Positions 54,496 to 62,773 of a DNA stretch of 64,000 nucleotides are shown one piece after another; position 1 is the stretch's first letter; each line of letters starts with the position of its first letter. The DNA is from Rhodococcus xishaensis (GTDB taxonomy: Bacteria; Actinomycetota; Actinomycetes; Mycobacteriales; Mycobacteriaceae): assembly GCF_004011825.1 (NCBI RefSeq), contig NZ_RKLO01000006.1:248001-312000 (forward strand), written 5' to 3'. Position numbers and translations under genes: made by a program. Under the pieces are notes generated by a model, which had not been told where the DNA came from, did not search any database, and was given only the letters and a program-made list of their open reading frames with translations.

Positions 54496-57239
54496 CGGAT
54501 CCCTTCGACACCGCCGCGCTCCGCGAGGGGACGCTCCTCGCGTGGCGTGGTTCGCCGACGCGTCTGCGTGAGGACGTTGCGGCCGAGGCCGATCTCGTCC
54601 GTGCCGGCTACCGCGACCGCGTTCTCACCGAACTGGCCCAGAACGCCGCCGACGCCGCTGTGGCAGCAGGTGTGCCGGGCAAGTTGCGGGTACAACTGCT
54701 CGCCGACGGGTTGAGCATCGCGAATACCGGTGCACCGCTGGACCGTGAAGGCGTGCACGCCCTCGTTGCGCTGCGGGCGTCTGGAAAGTCCACGGGTGTC
54801 GGGCGGTTCGGGGTCGGTTTCACCTCGGTCCTCGCGGTGAGCGACGATATCGAACTACGCTCCTCGAGCGGCTCGTTGGCGTTCTCGTCCGAACGTACGC
54901 GGATCGAACTTGCCTCTGCGGGGCTCGAGGTTCCCGCCGCCGGCGCACCGGTGTTGCGGATGGCGTGGGCTACCGACGAGCGCCCGCCCGGGGGGTTCGA
55001 CTCCGAAGTGGTCTTGCGGCTCCGCCCGGACGTGAATGTGGACGTTCTGCTCGCCAGGTTCGCAGCCGAGGCAGTCGACCTGCTCCTCGAACTGCCGGCC
55101 CTCGAGTCGATCGAGATCGACGGGGCGCGATTGCGTCGCACCGAGCGCGATCTGGGTGGTGGGCTCACCGAGGTCACCATCGGTCCCAACACCTGGTGGC
55201 AGTACGTGACGAAGCCCGCGCGCTGGCTCGTGCCGGTCGTCGACGGGCGCGTACAGCCGGTGAACGGAGATGTGCTGCGAGCGCCGACCCGATCGGACGA
55301 GGAAGTGTCCATCCCGGCGCTGCTGATCGCCGACGTCCCTATGCAGCCCGACCGTCGGCGCATCTTGCCCGGGACGGGCCTGACCGATCTGGCCCTTGGG
55401 TACGCCGATTTCGTGGCCGCGTTGCCGAGCGACCAGCGCCCCGACCTGGTGCCGTTGCCGGGGTTCGCCCGCAGCGAGGTCGACGCGGTGCTGCGCGAGG
55501 CCTTGCTCCGCGAACTTCGCACTCAGTCGTGGGTACCGGCGGCCGGCGCCGACGCCGGCGACCTCGCGCCGGCTCGCGCCACGATCGTCTCCGAGTTGAC
55601 CCCCGAGTTGGCCGAAGTCCTAGCGGATGTCGTGCCGGATCTCGTCGACCCACAACTCTGCGGGTCACGGCACGCCTCGGCGCTCGCGGCCGTCGACGTG
55701 CACCGGATCGGACTGGCACGCATCGCCGAACTTCTCAGTGGACATGACCGGGAGCCGTTGTGGTGGCACGCGCTCTACACCGCGCTCGAACCAATCGTCG
55801 TCGATGCGATCGCAGTGGAAGAACTTGCGGCCGTTCCGGTTCCGCTCGCCGACGGTCGTACCGTCACCGGGCCCCGGACCGCCGTCACCGGTACCGACCT
55901 GGGGCACGCACTGGGCGATGCCGGATCGGCACTCGACTGGGTGCGGCTGGTCCACCCCGACGCCGCACATCCGCTGCTGAACCGACTCGGCGCCGAGCGG
56001 GCGACCGCTGGTGACCTGTTGTCCGACCCGGCGCTGAAGGCGCGGATCGAGGAAATCGACTACGACGACCCAGCCGCGGCAACCGAATTGGCGACCGTCG
56101 TGCTCGCGCTCGTCGGTCTCGCGGGACCCGAAGCGCGACCGGCCTGGCTCGGTGAGCTGCCGCTGCCGGACGCCGACGGCGAACTGGTGCCCGCCGACGA
56201 ACTGCTGCTGCCGGGTGCACCGCTCGCGGACGTCCTCGTCGAGGAATCGCCGTTCGGCACCGTCGACTCCGACCTCGTCGCTCGAGTGGGGGAGGAGTCG
56301 CTGCGCGCTCTCGGCGTCGGTTGGGGGTTCCCGGTGCTGTGGGCGGAGCTTCCCACCGGTCCCGAACACGATCTCGACGACGAGGAAGCCTGGTGGAACA
56401 CGCTCGACGACGACCCGGAAACGCTGGTCGCGGTCCGCGACCTGGACCTGGTCGATCCCGCGTGTTGGCCGCGGGCCCTGACGCTGCTGGCCGACAATCC
56501 CGAGACCGCGGCCACGCTCACCGACCGCGACGGCTACACGGCGTGGTGGCTGCGCCGCCACGCCAGGATCGACGGTCGACCGCTGGCTGTGCTGCGCGCG
56601 CCCGCCGACGACACCTTCGCCGGCCTGCTCGACGTCTTCGACCACCCGGCCGCACCCGCGCTGGCCTCGGCACTGGCACCGGCGGTGGTTGACGACACCG
56701 AGTTGGCGGGTGTCCTGCTGGACCGGCTCGCCGATCCCACGCGCACCGTCACCCCCGACGTTGTGACCCGCACGCACCGGCTGCTCGGCGCCGCCGCCGC
56801 GACGCATGTGCTCGACCTCGACGAACTGGTCCTGCCGACGCGGGTTCGCAGCCTCGCCGGCACCGTCGCCGACCCCGAGGACGCGCTGGTTCTCGACCGG
56901 GCGCACCTCGGCGGGGTCATACCTCCCGAGCGGATCGTGCTCGGCGCGTTCGATACCGCGGCCGCGCTCGCCGATCTGCTGGATCTGCCGCTCGCGTCCA
57001 CGGCGATCGACGCCGAGATCCTAGGAGACGGCGAGGTCAGTTCGTGGGACCGCGAGCCCGGGGCGGTGTTGGCGTGTGCAGCGCTCGGGATGCCCCTGCC
57101 GTCGGGTTCGGTCGTCGTCCACGACGACCTCGTCGTCCGGACGCGAGGCGCTGTCGAGGGTGACGTCGCGGTGCCCTGGTGGGTGGACGACGAGCGACGC
57201 ACACACTTGCGTCGTTGGCGGGTCGAGGAAGCGCCATGA
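54492..57239 (+). CDS. Sacsin N-terminal-like / GHKL ATP-binding protein, ~915 residues
   Basis: A large soluble protein. Its N-terminus carries a GHKL (Hsp90/histidine-kinase-like) ATP pocket: the N-box ELAQNAADA (Asn51) and the G-box TGVGRFGVGFTS (102-110). This is the arrangement of sacsin N-terminal ATPase domains. The remaining ~780 residues are leucine-rich and Asp-rich, without a recognised motif. No ATG, GTG or TTG is available near the start. A CTG overlapping the DUF3027 TGA (CTGA) fits the NTGA overlap pattern seen elsewhere here, so a rare CTG start is proposed. Its function may be chaperone-like. The ATGA overlap with the PAP2 gene couples the three genes. Confidence 0.78.
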   Translation: MTDPFDTAALREGTLLAWRGSPTRLREDVAAEADLVRAGYRDRVLTELAQNAADAAVAAGVPGKLRVQLLADGLSIANTGAPLDREGVHALVALRASGKSTGVGRFGVGFTSVLAVSDDIELRSSSGSLAFSSERTRIELASAGLEVPAAGAPVLRMAWATDERPPGGFDSEVVLRLRPDVNVDVLLARFAAEAVDLLLELPALESIEIDGARLRRTERDLGGGLTEVTIGPNTWWQYVTKPARWLVPVVDGRVQPVNGDVLRAPTRSDEEVSIPALLIADVPMQPDRRRILPGTGLTDLALGYADFVAALPSDQRPDLVPLPGFARSEVDAVLREALLRELRTQSWVPAAGADAGDLAPARATIVSELTPELAEVLADVVPDLVDPQLCGSRHASALAAVDVHRIGLARIAELLSGHDREPLWWHALYTALEPIVVDAIAVEELAAVPVPLADGRTVTGPRTAVTGTDLGHALGDAGSALDWVRLVHPDAAHPLLNRLGAERATAGDLLSDPALKARIEEIDYDDPAAATELATVVLALVGLAGPEARPAWLGELPLPDADGELVPADELLLPGAPLADVLVEESPFGTVDSDLVARVGEESLRALGVGWGFPVLWAELPTGPEHDLDDEEAWWNTLDDDPETLVAVRDLDLVDPACWPRALTLLADNPETAATLTDRDGYTAWWLRRHARIDGRPLAVLRAPADDTFAGLLDVFDHPAAPALASALAPAVVDDTELAGVLLDRLADPTRTVTPDVVTRTHRLLGAAAATHVLDLDELVLPTRVRSLAGTVADPEDALVLDRAHLGGVIPPERIVLGAFDTAAALADLLDLPLASTAIDAEILGDGEVSSWDREPGAVLACAALGMPLPSGSVVVHDDLVVRTRGAVEGDVAVPWWVDDERRTHLRRWRVEEAP

Positions 57240-57790
57240 CGGTCGACCAGTCAGTGTTGCAGTGGATGCTCGACCACCGTGCGTCGCTGCTCACCGACAT
57301 CATGACCGTGGTCACTCACAGCGGCGGCACGGCCGCGGTGTTCGCGATCGTCGCCGTCGTGACGATCATGCTGTTGCGTCGACAGCACCGGGCCGAGGCA
57401 GTAATGGTCGCCGGCGCGATGCTGTCGGGCTGGGTGGTGATGAGTTCGCTCAAGCTGCTGTTCGGGCGCATGCGGCCGCCGATGTCGGCACGACTCGTCG
57501 AGCTCGACACCTATTCGTTCCCGTCCGGACACGCGATGATGACCGCGATCCTCGCGTGCGTGCTCGGCGCCGTCGTGGTCCGGTTCGTCGCCCCCGGCGT
57601 GCGACGGACCGCCCCCCTCGTGCTGCTCGCGTGCTACACGCTCGCAGTCGGAACGTCACGGGTGTACCTGGGCGCCCACTGGCTCACCGACGTTCTCGCG
57701 GGCTGGGTCTTCGGCGTCGTGTGGGCAGGTCTGTGGATCTGGGCGGTCCGACGCCGCAGCGCGCCAGTGACACGGCCGAAGGGTGTGTGA
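57236..57790 (+). CDS. PAP2-type membrane phosphatase
   Basis: 184 residues with about five to six transmembrane helices. All three phosphatase motifs are present: KLLFGRMRPP (K-x6-RP), PSGH, and SRVYLGAHWLTD (SR-x5-H-x3-D). It likely removes phosphate from lipid pyrophosphates (undecaprenyl- or phosphatidic-type) at the membrane. The ATG at 57236 overlaps the preceding stop by four bases, so it is co-translated with the sacsin-like ATPase. The substrate is unassigned. Confidence 0.9.
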   Translation: MTVDQSVLQWMLDHRASLLTDIMTVVTHSGGTAAVFAIVAVVTIMLLRRQHRAEAVMVAGAMLSGWVVMSSLKLLFGRMRPPMSARLVELDTYSFPSGHAMMTAILACVLGAVVVRFVAPGVRRTAPLVLLACYTLAVGTSRVYLGAHWLTDVLAGWVFGVVWAGLWIWAVRRRSAPVTRPKGV

Positions 57791-57826
57791 CATTCGTTAC
57801 TGCTGGAACCTCGACGGCCGGAGCGT

Positions 57827-58072
57827 TCAGTCGAGCCCGCGCTGGGCGCCGCGCTTGCCGCGTCGGGCCGCACTTCGCTGAACGAGGAAAACACCGAATC
57901 CCAGGACACCCAAGGCAGTTCCGGCGTAGCAGACAGGTAGTGCGCTGCTCCAGGGATCTCCGGCCAGCAGGACGACGACGGTTGCCAGCACCCACGCGAT
58001 GGTGCCAACAGCGACCACCGGGCGTGGGTCGGACAGGCGTTCCACGAGCGTCGTGCGATGGATCTCGGTCAC
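57827..58072 (-). CDS. DUF2530 family small membrane protein
   Basis: 81 residues. It has an N-terminal TEIHRTTLVERLSDPRPVV and two membrane helices (about 19-38 and 44-65), then a basic tail. This is the conserved mycolata DUF2530 (Rv0879c-like). The start is GTG at 58072. It is divergent from the NCS2 permease gene, with ~80 bp between the starts. Function unknown. Confidence 0.82.
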   Translation of the reverse strand: MTEIHRTTLVERLSDPRPVVAVGTIAWVLATVVVLLAGDPWSSALPVCYAGTALGVLGFGVFLVQRSAARRGKRGAQRGLD

Positions 58073-58153
58073 ACGAGTAAGTTACCCGGCCGTCGGTGCC
58101 CTACTCTGCCATGAACGAAATCCGACTTTCCGGCGATTGGACTCGAGTACGAC

Positions 58154-59644
58154 ATGGCGGTCACCCAGAATGCCCCCGAGCCCACTAGGCAGTCGACACC
58201 CTCACGGTTGCTCGACACCTATTTCAAGATCACCGAGCGGGGCTCGACCATCAGCCGGGAGGTCCGCGGCGGCCTGGTCACGTTCGTGGCTATGGCGTAC
58301 ATCGTCGTTCTCAACCCGCTGATCATCGGCAGCTTCTCTGCCGATGACGCCGCCGCGAAGACGGACGTGCTCGGCAACATTCTTCCGGTTACCCAGGTCG
58401 CGGCCGTCACGGCGCTTGCAGCCGGCTTGATGAGCATCATCTTCGGCATCGTCGCCAACTACCCGTTCGGCATCGCGGCGGGTCTGGGCATCAACAGTCT
58501 CCTCGCGGTGTCGATCGCACCGCAGGTGACGTGGCCCGAGGCCATGGGTCTGGTCGTCATCGACGGCATCATCATCGTCGCGCTGGCGGTCACCGGCTTC
58601 CGCACCGCGGTCTTCAACGCCATCCCGCGTGAGCTCAAGGCCGCGATCGCCGCCGGTATCGGAATGTTCATCGCGTTCATCGGCCTGGTCGACGCCGGCT
58701 TCGTGCGCCGCCTTCCGGACGCCGCCGGCACGCCCGTGCCCGTCGGACTCGGCATCGACGGTTCGATATCCGCATGGCCGACGGCCGTGTTCATCTTCGG
58801 AGTCCTGCTCATGGGCACGCTCGTCGTGCGCAAGGTCCGCGGTGGCCTGCTGATCGGCATTGTCGTCACCACCGTGCTGGCCGCCATCCTCGAGGCGGTC
58901 TTCGACATCGGGGCATCCAAGGGTGTAGATCCCAAGGGCTGGAACCTCAGCGTCCCCGCGCTACCCGACGTCTTCGCGCAGATGCCCGACCTCAGCCTGG
59001 TCGGCGACTTCAGCCTCTTCGGCGCGTTCACTCGAATCGGCGTCCTCGCCGCGAGCCTGCTCGTCTTCACGCTGGTACTCGCGAACTTCTTCGACGCGAT
59101 GGGCACCATGACCGGCCTCGGCAAGGAAGCCAGTCTCGCCGACAAGGACGGCAACCTGCCCGGAATCGGCAAGGCCCTCGTCGTCGAGGGCGCCGGCGCC
59201 GTCGTCGGTGGCGGTGCGTCCGCGTCGTCCAACACAGTGTTCGTCGAATCCGCGTCCGGCATCGCCGAAGGCGCGCGCACCGGCCTCGCCAACGTCGTCA
59301 CCGGCGTGCTGTTCCTGGCCGCGATGTTCCTCACCCCGCTGTACTCGGTGGTCCCGATCGAGGCGGCCGCTCCGGCTCTGGTGGTGGTGGGCGCGTTGAT
59401 GATCGGGCAGGTGCGCGACATCGACTTCAGCAAGTTCTCGATCGCTTTGCCGGCGTTCCTCACGATCGTCACGATGCCGTTCACCTACTCGATCGCCAAC
59501 GGCATCGGTGTCGGCTTCATCTCGTACGTGGTCATCGCGGCCGCGGGCGGCAACGCCAAGAAGGTGCATCCGCTGCTGTGGATTATCGCGGTGCTGTTTG
59601 TCGCATACTTCGCGGTTGACCCGATTACTGACGCCGTTACGTGA
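58154..59644 (+). CDS. NCS2/AzgA-type nucleobase permease
   Basis: 496 residues with about 12-14 membrane helices. It matches the xanthine/uracil-guanine permease group of the AzgA/GhxP type (FAMAY-like FVAMAYIVVLNPLI, GIAAGLGINSLLA, and NFFDAMGTMTGLGKEA with VEGAGAVVGGGASASS). It probably imports hypoxanthine, guanine or adenine with protons. The start is ATG at 58154. A MarR gene follows directly. In mycolata this permease-MarR pairing is conserved nearby. Confidence 0.9.
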   Translation: MAVTQNAPEPTRQSTPSRLLDTYFKITERGSTISREVRGGLVTFVAMAYIVVLNPLIIGSFSADDAAAKTDVLGNILPVTQVAAVTALAAGLMSIIFGIVANYPFGIAAGLGINSLLAVSIAPQVTWPEAMGLVVIDGIIIVALAVTGFRTAVFNAIPRELKAAIAAGIGMFIAFIGLVDAGFVRRLPDAAGTPVPVGLGIDGSISAWPTAVFIFGVLLMGTLVVRKVRGGLLIGIVVTTVLAAILEAVFDIGASKGVDPKGWNLSVPALPDVFAQMPDLSLVGDFSLFGAFTRIGVLAASLLVFTLVLANFFDAMGTMTGLGKEASLADKDGNLPGIGKALVVEGAGAVVGGGASASSNTVFVESASGIAEGARTGLANVVTGVLFLAAMFLTPLYSVVPIEAAAPALVVVGALMIGQVRDIDFSKFSIALPAFLTIVTMPFTYSIANGIGVGFISYVVIAAAGGNAKKVHPLLWIIAVLFVAYFAVDPITDAVT

Positions 59645-59679
59645 TTGAGAGGGCTCGAGTTCCCGTATTGTTTGGACCT

Positions 59680-60108
59680 GTGACATCGGATACTCGCGCC
59701 CTTGCCAGCGACCTTTCCCTTGCGGTGGTGCGTTTGACGCGACACCTGCGTGGGCGGAGAAGCGATGCGCAGGTGACGTTGACGCAGTTGTCGGCCCTCG
59801 CCACACTCAGCACCGAGGGTGCCATGACTCCCGGTGCGCTCGCCGCTCGCGAGAAGGTGCAGCCGCCGTCGATGACCCGAGTCATCGCCTCGCTCGGCGA
59901 TCTCGGACTGGTCGATCGCGCACCGCATCCCACCGACGGGCGCCAGATCATCGTTTCGCTGTCCAGTGCGGGCCAGGCCCTCATGGAAAGTGAAACTCAG
60001 GCTCGCGAGGCGTGGATGACCGAAAAGCTGTCGCACCTCGACGACGAGCAACGCGCGACCTTGCGTGACGCCGTGGTCATCCTCACGTCCCTCGTCGAGA
60101 ACGACTGA
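59680..60108 (+). CDS. MarR-family regulator (Rv0880-like)
   Basis: 142 residues. A MarR winged helix (LSALATLSTEGAMTPGALAAREKVQPPSMTRVIASLGDLGLVDRAPHPTDGRQ) in the layout of mycobacterial Rv0880. The GTG at 59680 is preferred to one at 59641 that overlaps the permease stop, because the homologous start begins (T)SDTRALASDLS. It may control the upstream nucleobase permease, but this is inference from neighbourhood. An intrinsic terminator follows. Confidence 0.88.
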   Translation: MTSDTRALASDLSLAVVRLTRHLRGRRSDAQVTLTQLSALATLSTEGAMTPGALAAREKVQPPSMTRVIASLGDLGLVDRAPHPTDGRQIIVSLSSAGQALMESETQAREAWMTEKLSHLDDEQRATLRDAVVILTSLVEND

Positions 60109-60119
60109 CCGGCGTCCGT

Positions 60120-60154
60120 GCCTGGGTCCGAACAGGTTCGGGCCCAGGCTTTTT
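60120..60154 (+). terminator. Intrinsic terminator with T-run
   Basis: GCCTGGGTCCGAAC pairs with GTTCGGGCCCAGGC (one G-U) and is directly followed by TTTTT. It lies 12 bp after the MarR stop. Confidence 0.92.
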
Positions 60155-60173
60155 CGTTCCGGCCGCCACGGGG

Positions 60174-61178
60174 TCAGAGCGTATTCGGTGTGCCACCGCG
60201 GGATAAGTCCGCGGTTCGGGTCTCCACCGAAACCGTCGGCGCGTCCAGCTCGAGACTGCACTCACTGCACGCCAGTCGTGGAGTGAACGCGTCACCGCAG
60301 GTGGTGTGCGTGAAGGAGATCGCGTCGCCCTCCGGAGCCGGGAACCAGCGCTGACCCCACGCGATCATCGACACCACGACCGGGAAGAAGGCCCGGCCTT
60401 TCTCGGTCAATTGGTATGTCACCCGGTCGGCGCGTTCTGTATTGGGGCATTCGCGTAGAACGCCGAGTTCGGTGAACGTGCGCAATCGATCCGCCACGAT
60501 GGTGGGTGAGGCCTGCATTCGCTCGGCGAATTCGCTGTAGCGCGTGGCGCCGAAGAACGCGGCCCCCAGCATCGCGGCCGACCACCGGTTGCCGAGCAGT
60601 TCCATGGTCTGCGGCACCACCCGTGGCGGACGGGCGGCGCCGCTGGATCGACGCCGGTTCGTTGCTGCGGGAACACTGCGGGTCCATCCGCCGCTGGGTC
60701 CCATCTCGGCGAAGACGTTGCGTACGCCGGCGGGACGGCCGCAGGACGCACACGACAGGAGTGGGGTGAACAGACGGTTGCACGTGGTGTGACGCATAAG
60801 TGGGAGCACACCCTCGTCGGGTGTCCACCGCAGTTCCCAGGACCACACCGTCAGCAGAACCGACCACAACTGCTGACCACACGCGGTGCGCCGGTACTCG
60901 TACCGAGGTGGCTTGTCCTGATAGCGAATTCGGTCGAACATCCCTGCCCCGGTGAGGGTCGCCAGCCGCGACGACAGGACCGCGTGCGAGATTCCGCCTA
61001 TGCGCATCCAGTCGCTGTAGCGTTTGGCGCCCTGGAAAGAATGACGCAGTATCCAAAGGTTCCACTCGTCGCCGAGCAGTCCGAGCGTCACGGCGATCGC
61101 GTTGTCTCCGCCAGGAACGAGCTCGCGCCCGGCCGACGGAATCGTCGGCCCCGCATCGGGCGCATGCTCGTCGGACAT
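60174..61178 (-). CDS. Tandem-domain HxlR regulator with two H-x2-C-x9-C-x2-C motifs
   Basis: 334 residues holding two HxlR winged helices in one chain (about 25-118 and 186-280), each followed by the same Cys/His element. The first is H130-x2-C133-x9-C143-x2-C146 and the second H291-x2-C294-x9-C304-x2-C307. The exact repeat of spacing suggests two zinc- or redox-sensing sites rather than chance. HxlR regulators usually respond to electrophiles or oxidants through a Cys. It is the only regulator next to the carotenoid-oxygenase/thiolase genes and is on the same strand (gap 9 bp). Confidence 0.85.
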   Translation of the reverse strand: MSDEHAPDAGPTIPSAGRELVPGGDNAIAVTLGLLGDEWNLWILRHSFQGAKRYSDWMRIGGISHAVLSSRLATLTGAGMFDRIRYQDKPPRYEYRRTACGQQLWSVLLTVWSWELRWTPDEGVLPLMRHTTCNRLFTPLLSCASCGRPAGVRNVFAEMGPSGGWTRSVPAATNRRRSSGAARPPRVVPQTMELLGNRWSAAMLGAAFFGATRYSEFAERMQASPTIVADRLRTFTELGVLRECPNTERADRVTYQLTEKGRAFFPVVVSMIAWGQRWFPAPEGDAISFTHTTCGDAFTPRLACSECSLELDAPTVSVETRTADLSRGGTPNTL

Positions 61179-61187
61179 CTCTCGGAA

Positions 61188-62720
61188 CTATAGTCCGGTT
61201 CGATCGAACCCCATCGCCTCCGTGGGGTCGTCGGAGGTCCGCCAGTGCGGCAGGTCCGCCCCCGGTGCCCAGGTCGAATGTGTACCGCTGGAGATACGCT
61301 CCGGCAACCGGATCCGTGCCACGGGGCCATCGGCGACGTTGGCGGCGTCGAACACCAGGCACTCCGACAGGTCTCTGTCGACGTCCGAGACGATCGTCAC
61401 CAGATACCCGTCGTCCTCGCCGCTCGCGCCGACGCGAGGAGCCATCGCGGTCTCGCTACCGAAGACGCCTTCGCCGAAGGTGTACCGCTCCTCGCGGCCG
61501 GTGAGCGTGTCGTGCCTGACGAGACCGTCGAACAGGAACCAGCCGGGGACGCCGGTCGCGGCGTAGGTGTAGCGGTGCTGCCTACCGGCGTGGTGCGGGT
61601 TGATCATCCCGAACTCGGTTACGGTCTCCGACAGGCGTTCCTCCCGTACCTCGCCCGTGCGTAGGTTCAGGCGCCACCGGTGCAGGTGTGTCCCCATTCG
61701 GTCGAGCGCGAGGGACCGGAACAGTCGCTGGTAGATCCCACCCTCGCCGTTGTCCTCCGGTTCCGGGTACTCCTGGTGGAAGCCCTCGAGGACGATCTCG
61801 TCGCCGCTCTCGTATGCATTGGTCCAGTGCAGGACGTACGTTGATGAGGCCTCGAACCAGCGGATCTGGTCGGAGGTTCCGCGCCGCGGAATCACACCGA
61901 GCCGTAGGGGCATGTCCGGATGGAACTTCGGCCTGTACTTGCCCGCCGCGAGCGCTTCGGGCAGCCAGAACAACGGGCAGTCGTTGAGGATGGCGTAGTT
62001 GTCGGTGAACGCCATGTCGTGCGGCAGTCGGGGACCGGGCAGTTCGATGTCGACGTAGTGGACCAGACGGTCGTCGGAGTCGATGACTCCGTAGTGCATG
62101 TACGGCGCCTCGGTTCCGTAGTTGAAGAACAACATTTCACCGGTGCGGTCGTCGACCTTGGGGTGTGCCGACACTCCTTGGCTCGTGGGGAACTGACCGC
62201 CCCAGGTCGCCTTGCCCAGCGTCTCGAGCGTCGTCGGTTCGAGCCGGTAGAGGTCGCCGCACTGCCAGAAACTCGTGAGCGCGACACCGTTGTGCACGAC
62301 GACATCCGTACTGGATGCGTCCTTCATCCTTCCGCGCGCGCCCCAACCGTCCTGACGGATCGAGCGTTCCGGGCGCTCCGCGATTCCCGCCCACAGAGCA
62401 CCACCCGCAGTTTGTTCCGCCAGGAAGCCGTCGGTCTTCACGAAGCGGTTGCGGTAGAACGCCTTTCCATCACGGAAGCCGACCGCATGGATCATGGCGT
62501 CACCGTCGAACGGGTGGTACCTGCCGTCGAGTGCTGGGTGTACCGGATTCTCGGTGTTGCGCAGGTAGACCCCGTCGAGGTCCGGCGGCAGTTCCCCGAC
62601 GATCTCGAGGTCGTCGGCGCTTCGCTCGATGCTCTGGGGGCGCCAAGCTCCGGTCCGGTAGGGGTGGTCGTCGTCCGCGGGCAGCGTCGTCAGAGCGCGC
62701 CCGAGTACCTCGATCTCCAT
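61188..62720 (-). CDS. Carotenoid-cleavage/lignostilbene dioxygenase-type (RPE65 family) oxygenase
   Basis: A 510-residue beta-propeller oxygenase with the four iron-binding histidines at H186 (SAHPKVD), H234 (LPHDMAFT), H298 (YVLHWTNAYE) and near 487 (SGTHSTWAPG). It cleaves a C=C bond in carotenoids, stilbenes or similar compounds with O2; the substrate cannot be read from sequence. The start is ATG at 62720. It sits between the HxlR regulator and the thiolase on the same strand and is likely co-transcribed with both. Confidence 0.9.
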   Translation of the reverse strand: MEIEVLGRALTTLPADDDHPYRTGAWRPQSIERSADDLEIVGELPPDLDGVYLRNTENPVHPALDGRYHPFDGDAMIHAVGFRDGKAFYRNRFVKTDGFLAEQTAGGALWAGIAERPERSIRQDGWGARGRMKDASSTDVVVHNGVALTSFWQCGDLYRLEPTTLETLGKATWGGQFPTSQGVSAHPKVDDRTGEMLFFNYGTEAPYMHYGVIDSDDRLVHYVDIELPGPRLPHDMAFTDNYAILNDCPLFWLPEALAAGKYRPKFHPDMPLRLGVIPRRGTSDQIRWFEASSTYVLHWTNAYESGDEIVLEGFHQEYPEPEDNGEGGIYQRLFRSLALDRMGTHLHRWRLNLRTGEVREERLSETVTEFGMINPHHAGRQHRYTYAATGVPGWFLFDGLVRHDTLTGREERYTFGEGVFGSETAMAPRVGASGEDDGYLVTIVSDVDRDLSECLVFDAANVADGPVARIRLPERISSGTHSTWAPGADLPHWRTSDDPTEAMGFDRTGL

Positions 62721-62741
62721 GTTCTTCGTCTCCTGTACCGA

Positions 62742-62773
62742 TCAGTGTCCGAGAATGTCAGTGTCCGAGAATG
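62742..62773 (-). repeat. Two-copy 16-bp tandem repeat including the thiolase stop codon
   Basis: Plus-strand unit TCAGTGTCCGAGAATG occurs exactly twice, at 62742-62757 and 62758-62773. The stop codon (62758-62760, in reverse) begins the gene-side unit, and the other unit lies just beyond the gene. Confidence 0.95.
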
